The translations under genes and the position numbers were made by a program. Of a DNA stretch of 47,302 nt, positions 12,056 to 21,375 are shown in pieces (within the stretch, counting starts at the first letter, position 1; every line of letters starts with the position of its first letter). This DNA is from Pleurotus djamor (taxonomy: Eukaryota; Basidiomycota; Agaricomycetes; Agaricales; Pleurotaceae): contig JAPEVF010000345.1 in assembly GCA_029747585.1 (NCBI GenBank), forward strand, positions 1 to 47,302, written 5' to 3'. The notes beneath the pieces are model-generated. The model did no database searches. It worked only from the letters and a program-made list of their open reading frames with translations, and was not told where the DNA came from.

Positions 12056-12080
12056 TCCGTCCATCTATAAGTCTTTGAGA

Positions 12081-15000
12081 ATGCCACCCAAGGCGCCAGG
12101 ACACAAACAAACCGCCAAAAAGTCTACGAATGGGCTAGCTCCTAGAAAAGAACTCAAGCCCTACACTCGCCCGCCTCCGGGGACAATCAAACCTGCAAAA
12201 AAAAAAAGTGCAAAAGACCCCCAGAGGCTCTCCAGCTCCATCCAACATCCAGGGGTCTACCCTTCCAGCTCTTTCTCACATTCGTCACTACCTACTCCCT
12301 CCATCTCGGGACGACACAACTCGAGGTCCCGCCGATCGGGGCAGTGTACGTTTCTCCATGTACTTGCATTCTATTGGTGGCCGATGTTTTCCTACAGATT
12401 TGCACTGGTTGTCAAAACGGAGGCGAACTCTTGGATTGCGACCGCTGCCATTCGTCGGTTTGCTATGCCGAGGTCAAGGGAGACGGAGATGAACCTCTCA
12501 TCGAGGGTTGCATCCGCGTCCTCCGCGACCCCAAAATCAAGGTTTATACGTTTGTCTGCCCCCGCTGCCACTCAGATTCCGACAAGTTGAAGAAACTCCA
12601 TGCGACGCCCTATGTAGTAAGTTCTGAACTGGCCTTCATCCTTTCTCAGCTTACACCACGAGAAGGGGTTTTACGACGGAATCAAGCCGATCGAGGGGCT
12701 CCTGCAAGGAGTGAACCATCCCATGGTTGAGTTCTTCCCAAGGCTGAACACCAAGACGGTCCTTCTACTTTACTTGGCACTCAAAGGATCCGAAGACGTG
12801 GACGAGCCAATGGCGGACACATACAGCTATCTGGAGGGTTACTTCGNCGCGGCCGTNGGGAAGGGAATCTTATCCCCTTGGTGCTCTACTTCGATCTCGA
12901 GACCGACAGAGGATTCGATGGGCCCGAAGATTACAACGATGCCCTTGAGAAATTTCTTCCGTCAATCTCTGAGTGAGCCCCATGGTTCTCAATGTGTTTT
13001 TTTTCTGATCCCGCCTTCTAGCCCAAGCGTCGAGCGCGTCTTCGTTATCTTTACGACCCACATCTGCCCAGGCGGTCTCCTTCAGTTTACACCCAGGGTT
13101 CTTGACCCCGATGGAAAAGTAGTTTCTGAGGGGGGGAGCGACGACCCAGCCAAGGTGAGGGTTTTTTTGTGCCATCTAATTGACGACCTGGGCAATTTGA
13201 CCATTTGACTTGAGGTGCTCGAGGCGGTCTTCACCGAACCCCTACTCCAAGCTTTAAGGGAGAAGACGGAAACTACGTTGATGTTTAACGTTTGCCGTGG
13301 CGCCGAAGCTCACCCCGAGATCAAGACTTGGATGGTCAACTCGGTTTCCAAGTGAGTTTTCTCAGTCCGTTCGCCTTCCTTTCTCTTGCTTAGCTTGGCA
13401 GGGGGTATTTTCACCACATATTTTCTTTCACCGCTCTCGCGTTTCAGCCATGTTGGGCTCGGGGGTTTATTGCATCGTTTGCACTCTCACGTTATGTGGA
13501 GAATGCTAAGTTTCCCCACACGATACCGATGAATTTGGCAGCTAGCCCACGTCTAGGCCCCTCCTCCGATGTTATCTTGATTGCTCGAGATGGTGGCTCG
13601 GAGGGCGGATTGCTTGGAAAGCGTTACTACTGGGCTCAAACTACTCTTTCACCTCATGGCTCGATTGTACCCACCGCCTGCCCGGTTTGCCGTTGCTTCC
13701 GTACCATGCAATCCACCACCGTCGAGGAAGACGGGCACCTATCGGTCAAGGTGACTTGCTCTTGGGATGGCAGGAAGAAACGTAGTGATCCTGTCAAGCG
13801 CTGCACTTTCTCTGACGTCATCAAGTTCGACAAAACGCGGGGACGTGGCGCCAAGAATCGTTTGGGGGAGTGGTTGGTTGAGGACTACCCCTTAAGTACA
13901 GACCTCCCCTTAAGTACAGATCTATGACATCATTGCTTGTACTTCTTTACTCCCGCAACCGCCGTTTTTTTTTTTCCTTCCCTACCAATTCCGCCCAGAT
14001 GTCCATAATCCGGAGGGATGACGCATACTACGAACCAGAAAGGATTGCAAAGTTTGCCAGGAATGAACTTGATGGCAAGCCCTCGTGCGTCGGTTTTACG
14101 CTTCGCCAAAGCCTTCCTAACCCTGCAGTTACAGAAAAATGCCCGATTTGTACCGAGGAATCAACCTCCGCAGAATCCTTCGCATCATTCGCCAGGCTCG
14201 CAGCAACACAAGTGCTTCCCTTAGTTCATCCACTTTGCTTCTTTCTCAACTTTCCCCCCTTCCAGTCGTGCTTCCAGTTGAAGCTGCTCAGTTGGTAGAT
14301 GCGTCGCCTGCTGACAGAGCGACCCTTCTTCAAGGGGTCACCCTTGGCCGGATTACTGAGCCCACTGTGATTTTGGACCAAAACAGGGTGCCGTTGGTTT
14401 ACTATCTCCCCGGAATCTTTTCGGAAGCAGTTGAAGTGAGTTGCGCTCCACTTATGCAGAACCTTAAATGACCTGTAATAGGACACCGTTTTGTCGGGTG
14501 CAGGAGCTTTAGAAACTATCTATAAGGACAAGGGCTGGAGAGCAGATCCAACCCTCTTGGTGGTCCGCCCAGGAAATGTCCTCCCAGCTGGTTCTGAAAC
14601 TTTCTCTGCAGCATGGTATGGGCGCTGCTCCTCGGTGAGTCGTTCACAACCAACCCCGACTTCCTCTGAAGGTATGATTAGCGCGTGCCCCCCCCCCAAA
14701 GCTTCTCGAAGCCTGAGATTGAACCCCACGCCATCTTCGGAGTGGCTCAAGCTAACCAAATCGATACGTCTTGCGGTCGACATCGTCCTTGGCATCATCC
14801 ACCCCCAATCTTATTTCCAGGCGAACCAGGCTAAAAAGAAAATGGGACAAGAAGTTGATCCCGAGACCAAAGGTTGGCTAGACCTGTGGGAGACTGTGTA
14901 TACAGCGATTGCTGCGATTTCCAACAGGAGCTGCATCCCTCACATCGATTCCAAGGGACCGCGACGTCACTTCGATGCCCTTGTCAACGCGGGAAATGCC

Positions 15001-15208
15001 GATGTCGTCCTTGACATGCCAGACCTCCGCGCCCACTTTCCTTATCTCAAGGGTACAGGAATTTATTTCCCCGGCGCAGTTTTCCGCCACGGGGTTCAGG
15101 GTTGGGAAAATGGAGAGAGGGCTGCTCTGGCGNTTTTTTATGAGATCAGAAGTTCTCGGCCGCTACAACAAACACGAGGTCAGCTTGCCAAACGCCCTTA
15201 TTAGTTAA
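12081..15208 (+). CDS. Histone H3 tail-mimic / PHD-like / TET-JBP-like dioxygenase
   Basis: The ATG at 12081 opens with MPPKAPGH and then KQTAKKSTNGLAPRKEL, a close copy of the H3 tail. After an A-run frame slip (12198-12207) and an intron at 12346-12397 comes a PHD-like finger: CTGC, GGELLDCDRC, HSSVC, FVCPRC. Further exons lead to a C-terminal domain with an HxD motif (PHIDSKGPRRHFD, near 14935-14975), a distal His (VFRHGVQGW) and GERAALA followed by MRSEVLGRY. That is the metal and 2-oxoglutarate ligand layout of TET/JBP enzymes, which oxidise 5-methyl bases in DNA. Removing the Ns at 12847, 12857 and 15133 restores frame; the protein then ends at SLPNALIS before the TAA at 15206. The link near 13890-13999 is uncertain and could separate two genes. 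Family recognition is by eye. Confidence 0.65.
13888..13923. repeat. 18-bp tandem duplication carrying a splice-donor-like site
   Basis: CCCCTTAAGTACAGACCT is followed at once by a near-identical copy (13906-13923). Each copy has a GTACAG that could act as a 5' splice site at the end of the zinc-finger half of the gene. The unit is a multiple of three and would encode PLSTDL twice if read through. Confidence 0.8.
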
Positions 15209-15229
15209 GTCGTAAATGAATGGCTGGTC

Positions 15230-17740
15230 ATGCCGTTCGGTCTTACAAATGCCCCAGCGGCGTTTCAACGGTTCATGAATGACATTTTTGGTGATCTTAT
15301 TGACAAATGTGTTATAGTTTACCTCGACGACATCCTGATCTACTCGGATAGTCTCGAAGAACACAAGAAAACAGTCAAAGAGGTCCTACGCCGACTCAGA
15401 GCCAACAAACTCTATGCCAAAGGCGAGAAATGCGAATTCCATGCTGACACCGTTGAATATTTAGGTTACATCCTGTCACCGGACGGTCTCAAAATGTCCG
15501 AAGACAAAATCAAAGTGATTCAAGATTGGCCCGAACCCCGAAAAGTCAAGGATGTTCAATCATTCCTGGGGTTCGCCAATTTTTATCGCCGTTTCATCAT
15601 GAACTATTCCGACATAGTTGTTCCCCTTACTCGCCTCACCAGAAAAGGTGTGAAATGGGAGTTCAATCCCGCGAGTAAGGCGGCATTCGAGAAACTAAAG
15701 CGTGCGTTTACTACTGCTCCGGTATTGTCTCACTGGATTCCAGATAGGCCTATGGTGATAGAGACAGATGCCTCAGACTATGCACTGGGCGCCATCTTCT
15801 CTATCTATACCGATGATGGCGAAATTCACCCAGTGGCATTCCATTCTCGCACCTTCGCGAACGCCGAACTCAACTACGACGTCCACGACAAAGAACTCCT
15901 CGCTATTCATGAGGCGTTCAAAGTCTGGTCTCGGTATCTGGACGGCTCAGGTTCACCCATTGATGTCTTCACAGACCACAAGAATCTTGAGTATTTCACC
16001 ACCACAAAGATACTGACTCGACGTCAAGCCCGATGGTCGGAATTCCTTTCGCAGTTCAACTTCACCATCCATTACCGCCCTGGACGACTTGGAGCGAAAC
16101 CCGACACCCTCACCAGGAGATGGGACATGTACCCCAAAGAAGGTGAAAATTCTTATGCAAAGGTAAACCCCCAAAACCTGCGACCCATTTTCAACGCCGA
16201 ACAAATGCGCTCTTCCCTTCGCGCAACGGCGTTGTGGCACCCTGTCATGCGGGGTTCGATGATCATGAATACCGACAAACTCCACGAAGACATCAAGGCC
16301 GCCTACTCACGGGATTCGGACCTTTCCAAACCTGTTGGGGAACTTGGCCCTCGCTGGTCTCTGGACGCTGCGGGATTCATCCGCCTGGATGGACGGATCT
16401 ATGTCCCCAACGCCGATGATCTTCGCCTCCGCATCCTCCAAAACAAACATGACCATATCCTGGCTGGTCACCCAGGTCAAACTAAAACACTGGCTCTCAT
16501 ACGCCGTGAGTACGTCTGGCCAAATCTTCGCTCATTTGTCATAGATTACTGCAAATCCTGCGTCACTTGTATGCGCGCAAAACCCCAACGCCATAAGCCA
16601 TACGGCCTTCTCCGACAACTACCTGTCCCTTCAAGACCATGGGATTCAATATCCATGGACTTTATCGAAAAGCTCCCACCATCACTCGGCTTCGACTCAA
16701 TCCTAGTCGTTGTTGATCGCCTTTCGAAACAAGGTGTGTTCATTTCTTGTCATGACACTATTACTTCGGAGGGGTTGGCAAAGTTGTTTGTTATGCATAT
16801 TTTCTCCAAGCACGGCGTTCCTCAGCATGTTACCTCAGATCGGGGTTCGGAGTTCGTCTCACGGTTTTTCCAATCCCTTGGAAAGGCGTTGAAGATTGAA
16901 CTCCACTTCACCTCAGGGTACCATCCCGAGGGTGATGGACAGACTGAAAGAACTAACCAAACGCTGGAGCAGTACTTACGGATTTATTGCAACTATCAAC
17001 AGGACAATTGGGCTGAACTCTTGCCCCTTGCGGAGTTCGCCTACAACAACGCTCCCCATTCCACCATTGGAGTATCACCCTTTTTCGCCAACAAAGGCTA
17101 CAATCCTTCCATCGCCGTTCAAGCGGGATTGGACCTCTCCTCACCTCGGGCACAAACATATGTTTCCAACCTTGAAGATGTCCATGCCGAACTCCGTAGA
17201 ACCATGGCTGAAGCACAAGCTCGGTACCAAGGACCTGCCGACAAACGGCGTTCACCACAACCGGACTTCAAGGTTGGCGATGAAGTTTTCCTCAAGTCAA
17301 AGTTCTTCAAAGTCACTCGCCCCTTAAAGAAACTTGCCGATAAGAACTTGGGCCCATACAAAATACTTGAACGCGTCGGTTATTCTTCCTTCCTAGTTCA
17401 ACTCCCCGACAACTTCAAAGGCGTTCACCCGGTATTCCATGTCTCTATGATGGAACCACACACTCAAAATACCATCCCCAATCGCGAACCCCCTCCACCT
17501 CCTCCCATCGCCGTTGACGCATCCCTGGAATACGAAGTCAAAGCCATACTCGACTCCAAATGGGATCGGCGAAAAAAGAAATGTCCCCTCCATTACTTGG
17601 TCGAATGGGAAGGCTACGCCAATACCGCCGAAGCAACCACTTGGGAACCTGCGAACGCCGTTGCCAATGCTAAAGAAGCGGTCGCCGATTTCCACCATCT
17701 CAATCCCGGCAAGCCTGGACCATCTTGGCACCCACCATAG
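15230..17740 (+). CDS. Partial gypsy Pol polyprotein (RT-RNaseH-integrase-chromodomain)
   Basis: 836 residues are open from the ATG at 15230, but the frame is open upstream and homologues start far earlier, so this is a fragment. Visible parts in order: the RT fingers/palm remnant with YLDDILIYSD near residues 29-38; RNase H starting VIETDASDYALGA near 176; an integrase HHCC zinc-binding block (HDHILAGH ... CKSCVTC); an integrase core with MDFIEKLP, TSDRGSEF and TERTNQTLEQY carrying the D, D and E residues; and a C-terminal chromodomain (EYEVKAILDSK ... HYLVEWEGY ... TTWEPA). Chromodomains of such elements steer insertion to methylated-histone chromatin. The frame is intact over its whole length, suggesting recent activity, but without RT motif A, protease or gag it cannot transpose alone. 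Confidence 0.95.
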   Translation: MPFGLTNAPAAFQRFMNDIFGDLIDKCVIVYLDDILIYSDSLEEHKKTVKEVLRRLRANKLYAKGEKCEFHADTVEYLGYILSPDGLKMSEDKIKVIQDWPEPRKVKDVQSFLGFANFYRRFIMNYSDIVVPLTRLTRKGVKWEFNPASKAAFEKLKRAFTTAPVLSHWIPDRPMVIETDASDYALGAIFSIYTDDGEIHPVAFHSRTFANAELNYDVHDKELLAIHEAFKVWSRYLDGSGSPIDVFTDHKNLEYFTTTKILTRRQARWSEFLSQFNFTIHYRPGRLGAKPDTLTRRWDMYPKEGENSYAKVNPQNLRPIFNAEQMRSSLRATALWHPVMRGSMIMNTDKLHEDIKAAYSRDSDLSKPVGELGPRWSLDAAGFIRLDGRIYVPNADDLRLRILQNKHDHILAGHPGQTKTLALIRREYVWPNLRSFVIDYCKSCVTCMRAKPQRHKPYGLLRQLPVPSRPWDSISMDFIEKLPPSLGFDSILVVVDRLSKQGVFISCHDTITSEGLAKLFVMHIFSKHGVPQHVTSDRGSEFVSRFFQSLGKALKIELHFTSGYHPEGDGQTERTNQTLEQYLRIYCNYQQDNWAELLPLAEFAYNNAPHSTIGVSPFFANKGYNPSIAVQAGLDLSSPRAQTYVSNLEDVHAELRRTMAEAQARYQGPADKRRSPQPDFKVGDEVFLKSKFFKVTRPLKKLADKNLGPYKILERVGYSSFLVQLPDNFKGVHPVFHVSMMEPHTQNTIPNREPPPPPPIAVDASLEYEVKAILDSKWDRRKKKCPLHYLVEWEGYANTAEATTWEPANAVANAKEAVADFHHLNPGKPGPSWHPP

Positions 17741-18004
17741 TATTTACAATTTCTTTTCTCTCTCTCAACGCCGTTCACGTATTTATGCTCAAACACCGTC
17801 ACGCAGATATCAAAAAAAAANAAAAAAAAGTCAAGTATTTATATTCTCATTTCTCTTCATCTCAATCCCGAACGCCGTTGACACAATTTCGAATTCATAC
17901 GTATAGATATTACAAGAAAANACAAAAGCAAAAAACAAAACAGNCCAAGTACATAGAAGTATTTATTTTTTTTCCTTTTCTCAACGCCGTATATACGAAC
18001 CCCT

Positions 18005-19773
18005 TCACTCCTCTTCACTCTCATCCTCCTCACTTGTAGAATCCCCTTTCCCCTTCCCCTCATCTTCATCGCCGTTCGACTTCTCCTTCTCCTTCCCCTG
18101 CTCCTCATCGCCGTTCGAAACCTCCCCATCCTTCTCTCCGCCGTTCGACCCCTCTCCCACCTTGGTCCCTTCATTCTTGGCAGCAACCTGCATCGGACGT
18201 TCCAAGGGAAACTCGTCTTCTGGCGGCATTCGAAACATGTAAGCAGTATTCAAGGCAGGACGGCGTTCGGACAGTAAGGCCTGATATCGCTCACCTTCCG
18301 AATGGCGTTCGAGTTGGGCCTCAGCAGCTGCCCGAGCACGATCCACCTTATTCCCTTCCTCATCCGACTCGGTGTCGTCTCCCTCCAACGACTGGTCACT
18401 CGCCCCGAAAGCCCCAACCCCGGTATCGAGCCTAGCACGCTCGTTGTTGCGCAAACCTAGCGCCGTTCGTATCTCGACGAGCTGCGATTCAAGGCCACCG
18501 AATCGCGAAACCAGGGCGCGGGTGGAACTCCCCGAAGCATCACCAGCCTGGTCGAACGCCGCCCGGAACTGTGTAAGGTCCGACTGGACGGCGTCCACTT
18601 TGGCCCCCATCGTCCTGATGGCATCCTCGAGTCGATCCAGGCGTATGTTGAGATGGGGCGCCAACGCCGCAATAGTCTTGACGACGTATGTCTCCCTGGG
18701 TGGCTGTTTCGGTAACAACCGAATCTCGGTCGCAGGTAACTTGACACCGGCGACGAAATTGGGGCTGGGCGGCTGAGTCGAACGGCGTCCGGAGCTTTCA
18801 TCCTCCATCTCCACATCCTCCTCATCCGCGGCCCTGCCTTTGCCCTTACTGCTGCCCACAATCTGAACGCCGTCGCTCTCATCATCCTCCGAGTCCACCA
18901 CCGCTTTTGACTTCTTCGCCTTTTTCTTCTGCTGCGGGCTCCCCACACTACTCACGGAACCCCGAGCACGTTTCCCGACGCCTTTCGATGCTTTCTTCGA
19001 CTCTGCACCATCCCCCCAATTATGCTTCGTCTTCAGGTTACAACCCTTCCCTGCCTTCTGACAGGCCTGACAAGGAGTCGAAGTCACCTTGCGACTCAAC
19101 TTGTCGCCGATGACGCATGGGATGTCGGCAGCAAGGCAGAGCGAACAGCGATTGTCGCCCTTAAACGTCATCCCTGGAGCTACAACGCCGTTCAAAATGA
19201 AAAAAAAANNAAAACAGAAGCGCAAGATACTCACCTGGTGCCGAAACTCGAGGTAGTGGGATTACCACCTCCACAGACGGAGTTCGCCTTACGCGACGAG
19301 ATGGGACTGGTGGCGGCGCCATAGTATTGGACGCCGTTGACACGGCAGGTGGATTGCTCACAACCGGTGGCGCTGGGACCGACGCCGTTGGTACCGCTGG
19401 AGTCGTCGCCGTTGACGCCACGGATGACGAGATTGATGTTGGAGCTTGCCCGACGGTTTTCGCGCGACGAGCCTTCAACGCGGCGATTTGGGCCTCTAAC
19501 TTACGGCGTTCGGCCAACGCCTCTTCTTCCTTCCTCCGTCGCTCCTCTTCCTCCTTCTTACGCCGTTCGTCCTCCCTCCTCTGCTCCTCCTCCTTNNTCC
19601 GNTTCTCCTCNTCTTCCTTCTTCCGCTTCTCCTCCTCTTCCGCCTTACGCCGTTCCACCTCCGCCTTCCTCTCAGCCTCACGCCGTTCAGCCTCGACCTC
19701 GTCTTGACGCTCCGCCTCCATTAACGCCGCCAGCTCGGCTCTCAGAACGGCGTTCAAATCTTCGGTCGNACAT
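18005..19773 (-). CDS. Antisense coiled-coil/Cys-cluster gene inside the gypsy element
   Basis: Two exons: 19773-19235 and 19179-18005, with a 55-bp GTGAG...TAG intron in phase. The start is ATG-TCG-ACC if the N at 19769 is dropped, giving about 570 residues. Residues 1-110 form a highly charged E/R/K coiled coil. Then come a Ser/Thr/Pro/Ala linker and a Cys cluster spanning the splice site (CSLC, IPC, CQAC, GCN). After that follow a nuclear-type Lys/acidic region, a helical block (RLDRLEDAIRTMGAKVDAVQ) and an acidic Gly/Asn/Lys tail ending SEEE. Similar coiled-coil plus Cys-cluster proteins are frequent in mushroom genomes. The gene lies wholly between the pol stop and the polypurine tract, on the opposite strand, so it is probably cargo or an accessory gene of the element. 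Binding of nucleic acid is inference. Confidence 0.75.
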
Positions 19774-19950
19774 GGTCGCAGGAATGATGGGAAATAGAAT
19801 GGGGGGGGGAACTCTAGAGTTTTGGGACTCCAACACCCTGCCTCTTATACGACTCTCCACCCTCCAACTTCTTCACGACATCACACCTTCCAGCACATTC
19901 CAGACGGCGTTACTCGCGCACAGACCATTGGCTGTTGTGGCAACAGCCTT

Positions 19951-19960
19951 GAGGGGGAGG
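19951..19960 (+). other. Polypurine tract
   Basis: GAGGGGGAGG lies three bases upstream of the LTR start TGTCACG. In LTR retroelements such a purine run primes plus-strand DNA synthesis, and its position fixes the left edge of the 3' LTR. Confidence 0.8.
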
Positions 19961-19963
19961 CAC

Positions 19964-20407
19964 TGTCACGCTCCACGTGACTGCCCCTTTTGGGAACCCT
20001 GGTCACGTGACTAGCCCCTAGCCCCTGTCCGGGATTCAGCGGATGTTTTGGCGTTCACTTATGTACAAAGTCTCATTGTTCACTTTAGCCGCGCCTCATG
20101 CTACACATGAGGCACTCAGTATATATAGTAGCTATTCTTGTCCATTGCTCCTCAGTTCGAATATAAACGTTTCTTCCCTCTTCCTTGCGGGATTCATCCC
20201 TCGCTCCTCCTTCGTCCTCACGAATCCCGAATCCCGGACACAAGAGTGCCTGTGGACACAACGCTGCTCCTCAGTCGTTGTTGTCGCAAGTCCGTCTCTT
20301 CGTTCCTGAACGCCGTTCGTCGTTCATTCGGATTCATCCTCTCCTCTTTCACGACCAACGCCGTTCGAATCCCGCTCCCCCCTGTCTCTCGGGATTGGGT
20401 TCTAACA
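19964..20407 (+). repeat. 3' LTR of the gypsy element (444 bp)
   Basis: It starts TGTCACGCTCC next to the polypurine tract and ends GGGTTCTAACA, giving the usual TG...CA ends. It has two CACGTG boxes (near 19974 and 20004), an 8-bp perfect hairpin (GCCTCATG, loop CTACA, CATGAGGC, 20093-20113) and a TATA box (TATATATAG, 20119-20128) followed by pyrimidine-rich sequence. The right end falls inside an exon of a DUF6534 gene. The next five bases, ATCTT, would be one copy of the target-site duplication; the partner copy is not in the window. Confidence 0.8.
20119..20128 (+). promoter_or_regulatory. LTR TATA box
   Basis: A TATATATAG run sits just after the LTR hairpin and about 280 bp before the LTR end, as expected for the U3 promoter. 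It points toward the truncated DUF6534 gene. Confidence 0.6.
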
Positions 20408-21375
20408 ATCTTGTAAGTATGTGGTGAGTCAAAGACTGACTTCGATATCAAGTGCTTCTTGGCCTTGATTCGGCTAGGTACGCCCTCAGTCAGTGCGCTC
20501 ACGTAGTCTTGCTCACTCACTCTATGTAGGTGCGTCTATCGGTAAGCGTTGAAGCGATTTCTCTCCTGTACTTGCGGTCAAATTTCTCCCATCATACATA
20601 GGGCTGAATATCACCGTGTATGTCCTTAACCCTACCCAAAGTTCATGGTCTCATGTCCTTGCTCTCAGCGAATTCGGGGAAACAGCCTTTGAGCTCCATA
20701 ACCCTATCAGCAATGTGCGTTTGGAGTCTCTTTTCTACCTACATGAGTACTCACCCTCTCAGGTGTTCGGGGTGGTTGAAATGGCCACTGCAGCCCTCTG
20801 CGACATTCTTATTGCAACTGCCATGGCGGTATATATCTCACGAAAGCACGATCCGAGTTTTCTGGGTGAGTGATACGTGGCCTGGACTATCACTTGCGCG
20901 ACTGATTATCAAGATTCCTGTGAACTCCCCCACAGGACAAATGTATTGATCGGGAAACTTGTCACTTACTTTGTCGGAATTGGGGCTCTCACAAGGTTTG
21001 ATCCGGGTGAACTTCTACTACACATCATTGAATGATCGCTGGTGCAGCGTGTTCGCTTTGTTGATCTTAATCTCAGTATGTTTGGCTATCGAATACCATG
21101 ACCAACGATCTTATTTTCGCCCAAGTGGATCGCCATGAGGCAGAATCTGGTCTTCATGATCTTTCATTCTGTCCTCAGTAAATGTAACTCCCGTCCTCAT
21201 CTATCGGACTCAGACACTAACCATTTACTTCGCACAGTATACGGAAATTCACTTCTCGTCATGTGCGTCCTCTTGGTCTCTTCTGCCCAACCCAATGCCA
21301 TGTGCTGATCATGTCCTGACCAGCCCAAACTCGCGGCGGCAAGTCAGAGGCCTCGACGAGTTCAGCCTTCTCTAG
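20408..21375 (+). pseudogene. DUF6534-family gene A, 5' half lost at the LTR
   Basis: Exons match the two intact paralogues one for one: a stub of five bases after the LTR and then a GTAAGT donor; CFLALIRLG; a 12-bp exon (GASIG start); GLNITV; EFGETAFELHNPISN; VFGVVEMATAALCDILIATA; TNVLIGKLVTYFVGIGALTS; VFALLILIS; WIAMRQNLVFMIFHSVLSK; LYGNSLLV; and PNSRRQVRGLDEFSLL with a TAG at 21373. These encode the last transmembrane helices and the signature region of DUF6534, a seven-helix membrane family of basidiomycetes. The N-terminal helices present in genes B and C are missing, because the retroelement LTR ends inside the exon that should read KRxYMxxGL. Transcription from the LTR could still give a short product. 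Confidence 0.8.

Larger units (their letters stand above)
15209..20407 (+). mobile_element. 5'-truncated Ty3/gypsy chromovirus with antisense gene and 3' LTR
   Basis: The element begins abruptly inside reverse transcriptase (first recognisable codons NEWLVMPFGL near 15215), a few bases after the TAA of the preceding gene. It continues through RNase H, integrase and a chromodomain, then an oppositely oriented two-exon gene, a polypurine tract (19951-19960) and an LTR (19964-20407). No 5' LTR, primer-binding site, gag or protease is present in the window. The left edge could be a deletion, a rearrangement or an assembly join. Confidence 0.85.

Noticed and set aside
1..15208. 5' LTR of the gypsy element
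   Set aside because: I found no copy of the 3' LTR start TGTCACGCTCC or end GGTTCTAACA upstream of the element.
18005..18776. Plus-strand open frames opposite the antisense gene (for example 18372-18776)
   Set aside because: They are shadows of the Ser/Glu-rich minus-strand coding frame, with no start or splice context of their own.
20349..20368. GTTCGAATCCC string resembling a tRNA B box
   Set aside because: It lies inside the LTR, there is no matching A box or cloverleaf around it, and it overlaps the element's recurring AACGCCGTTC word.
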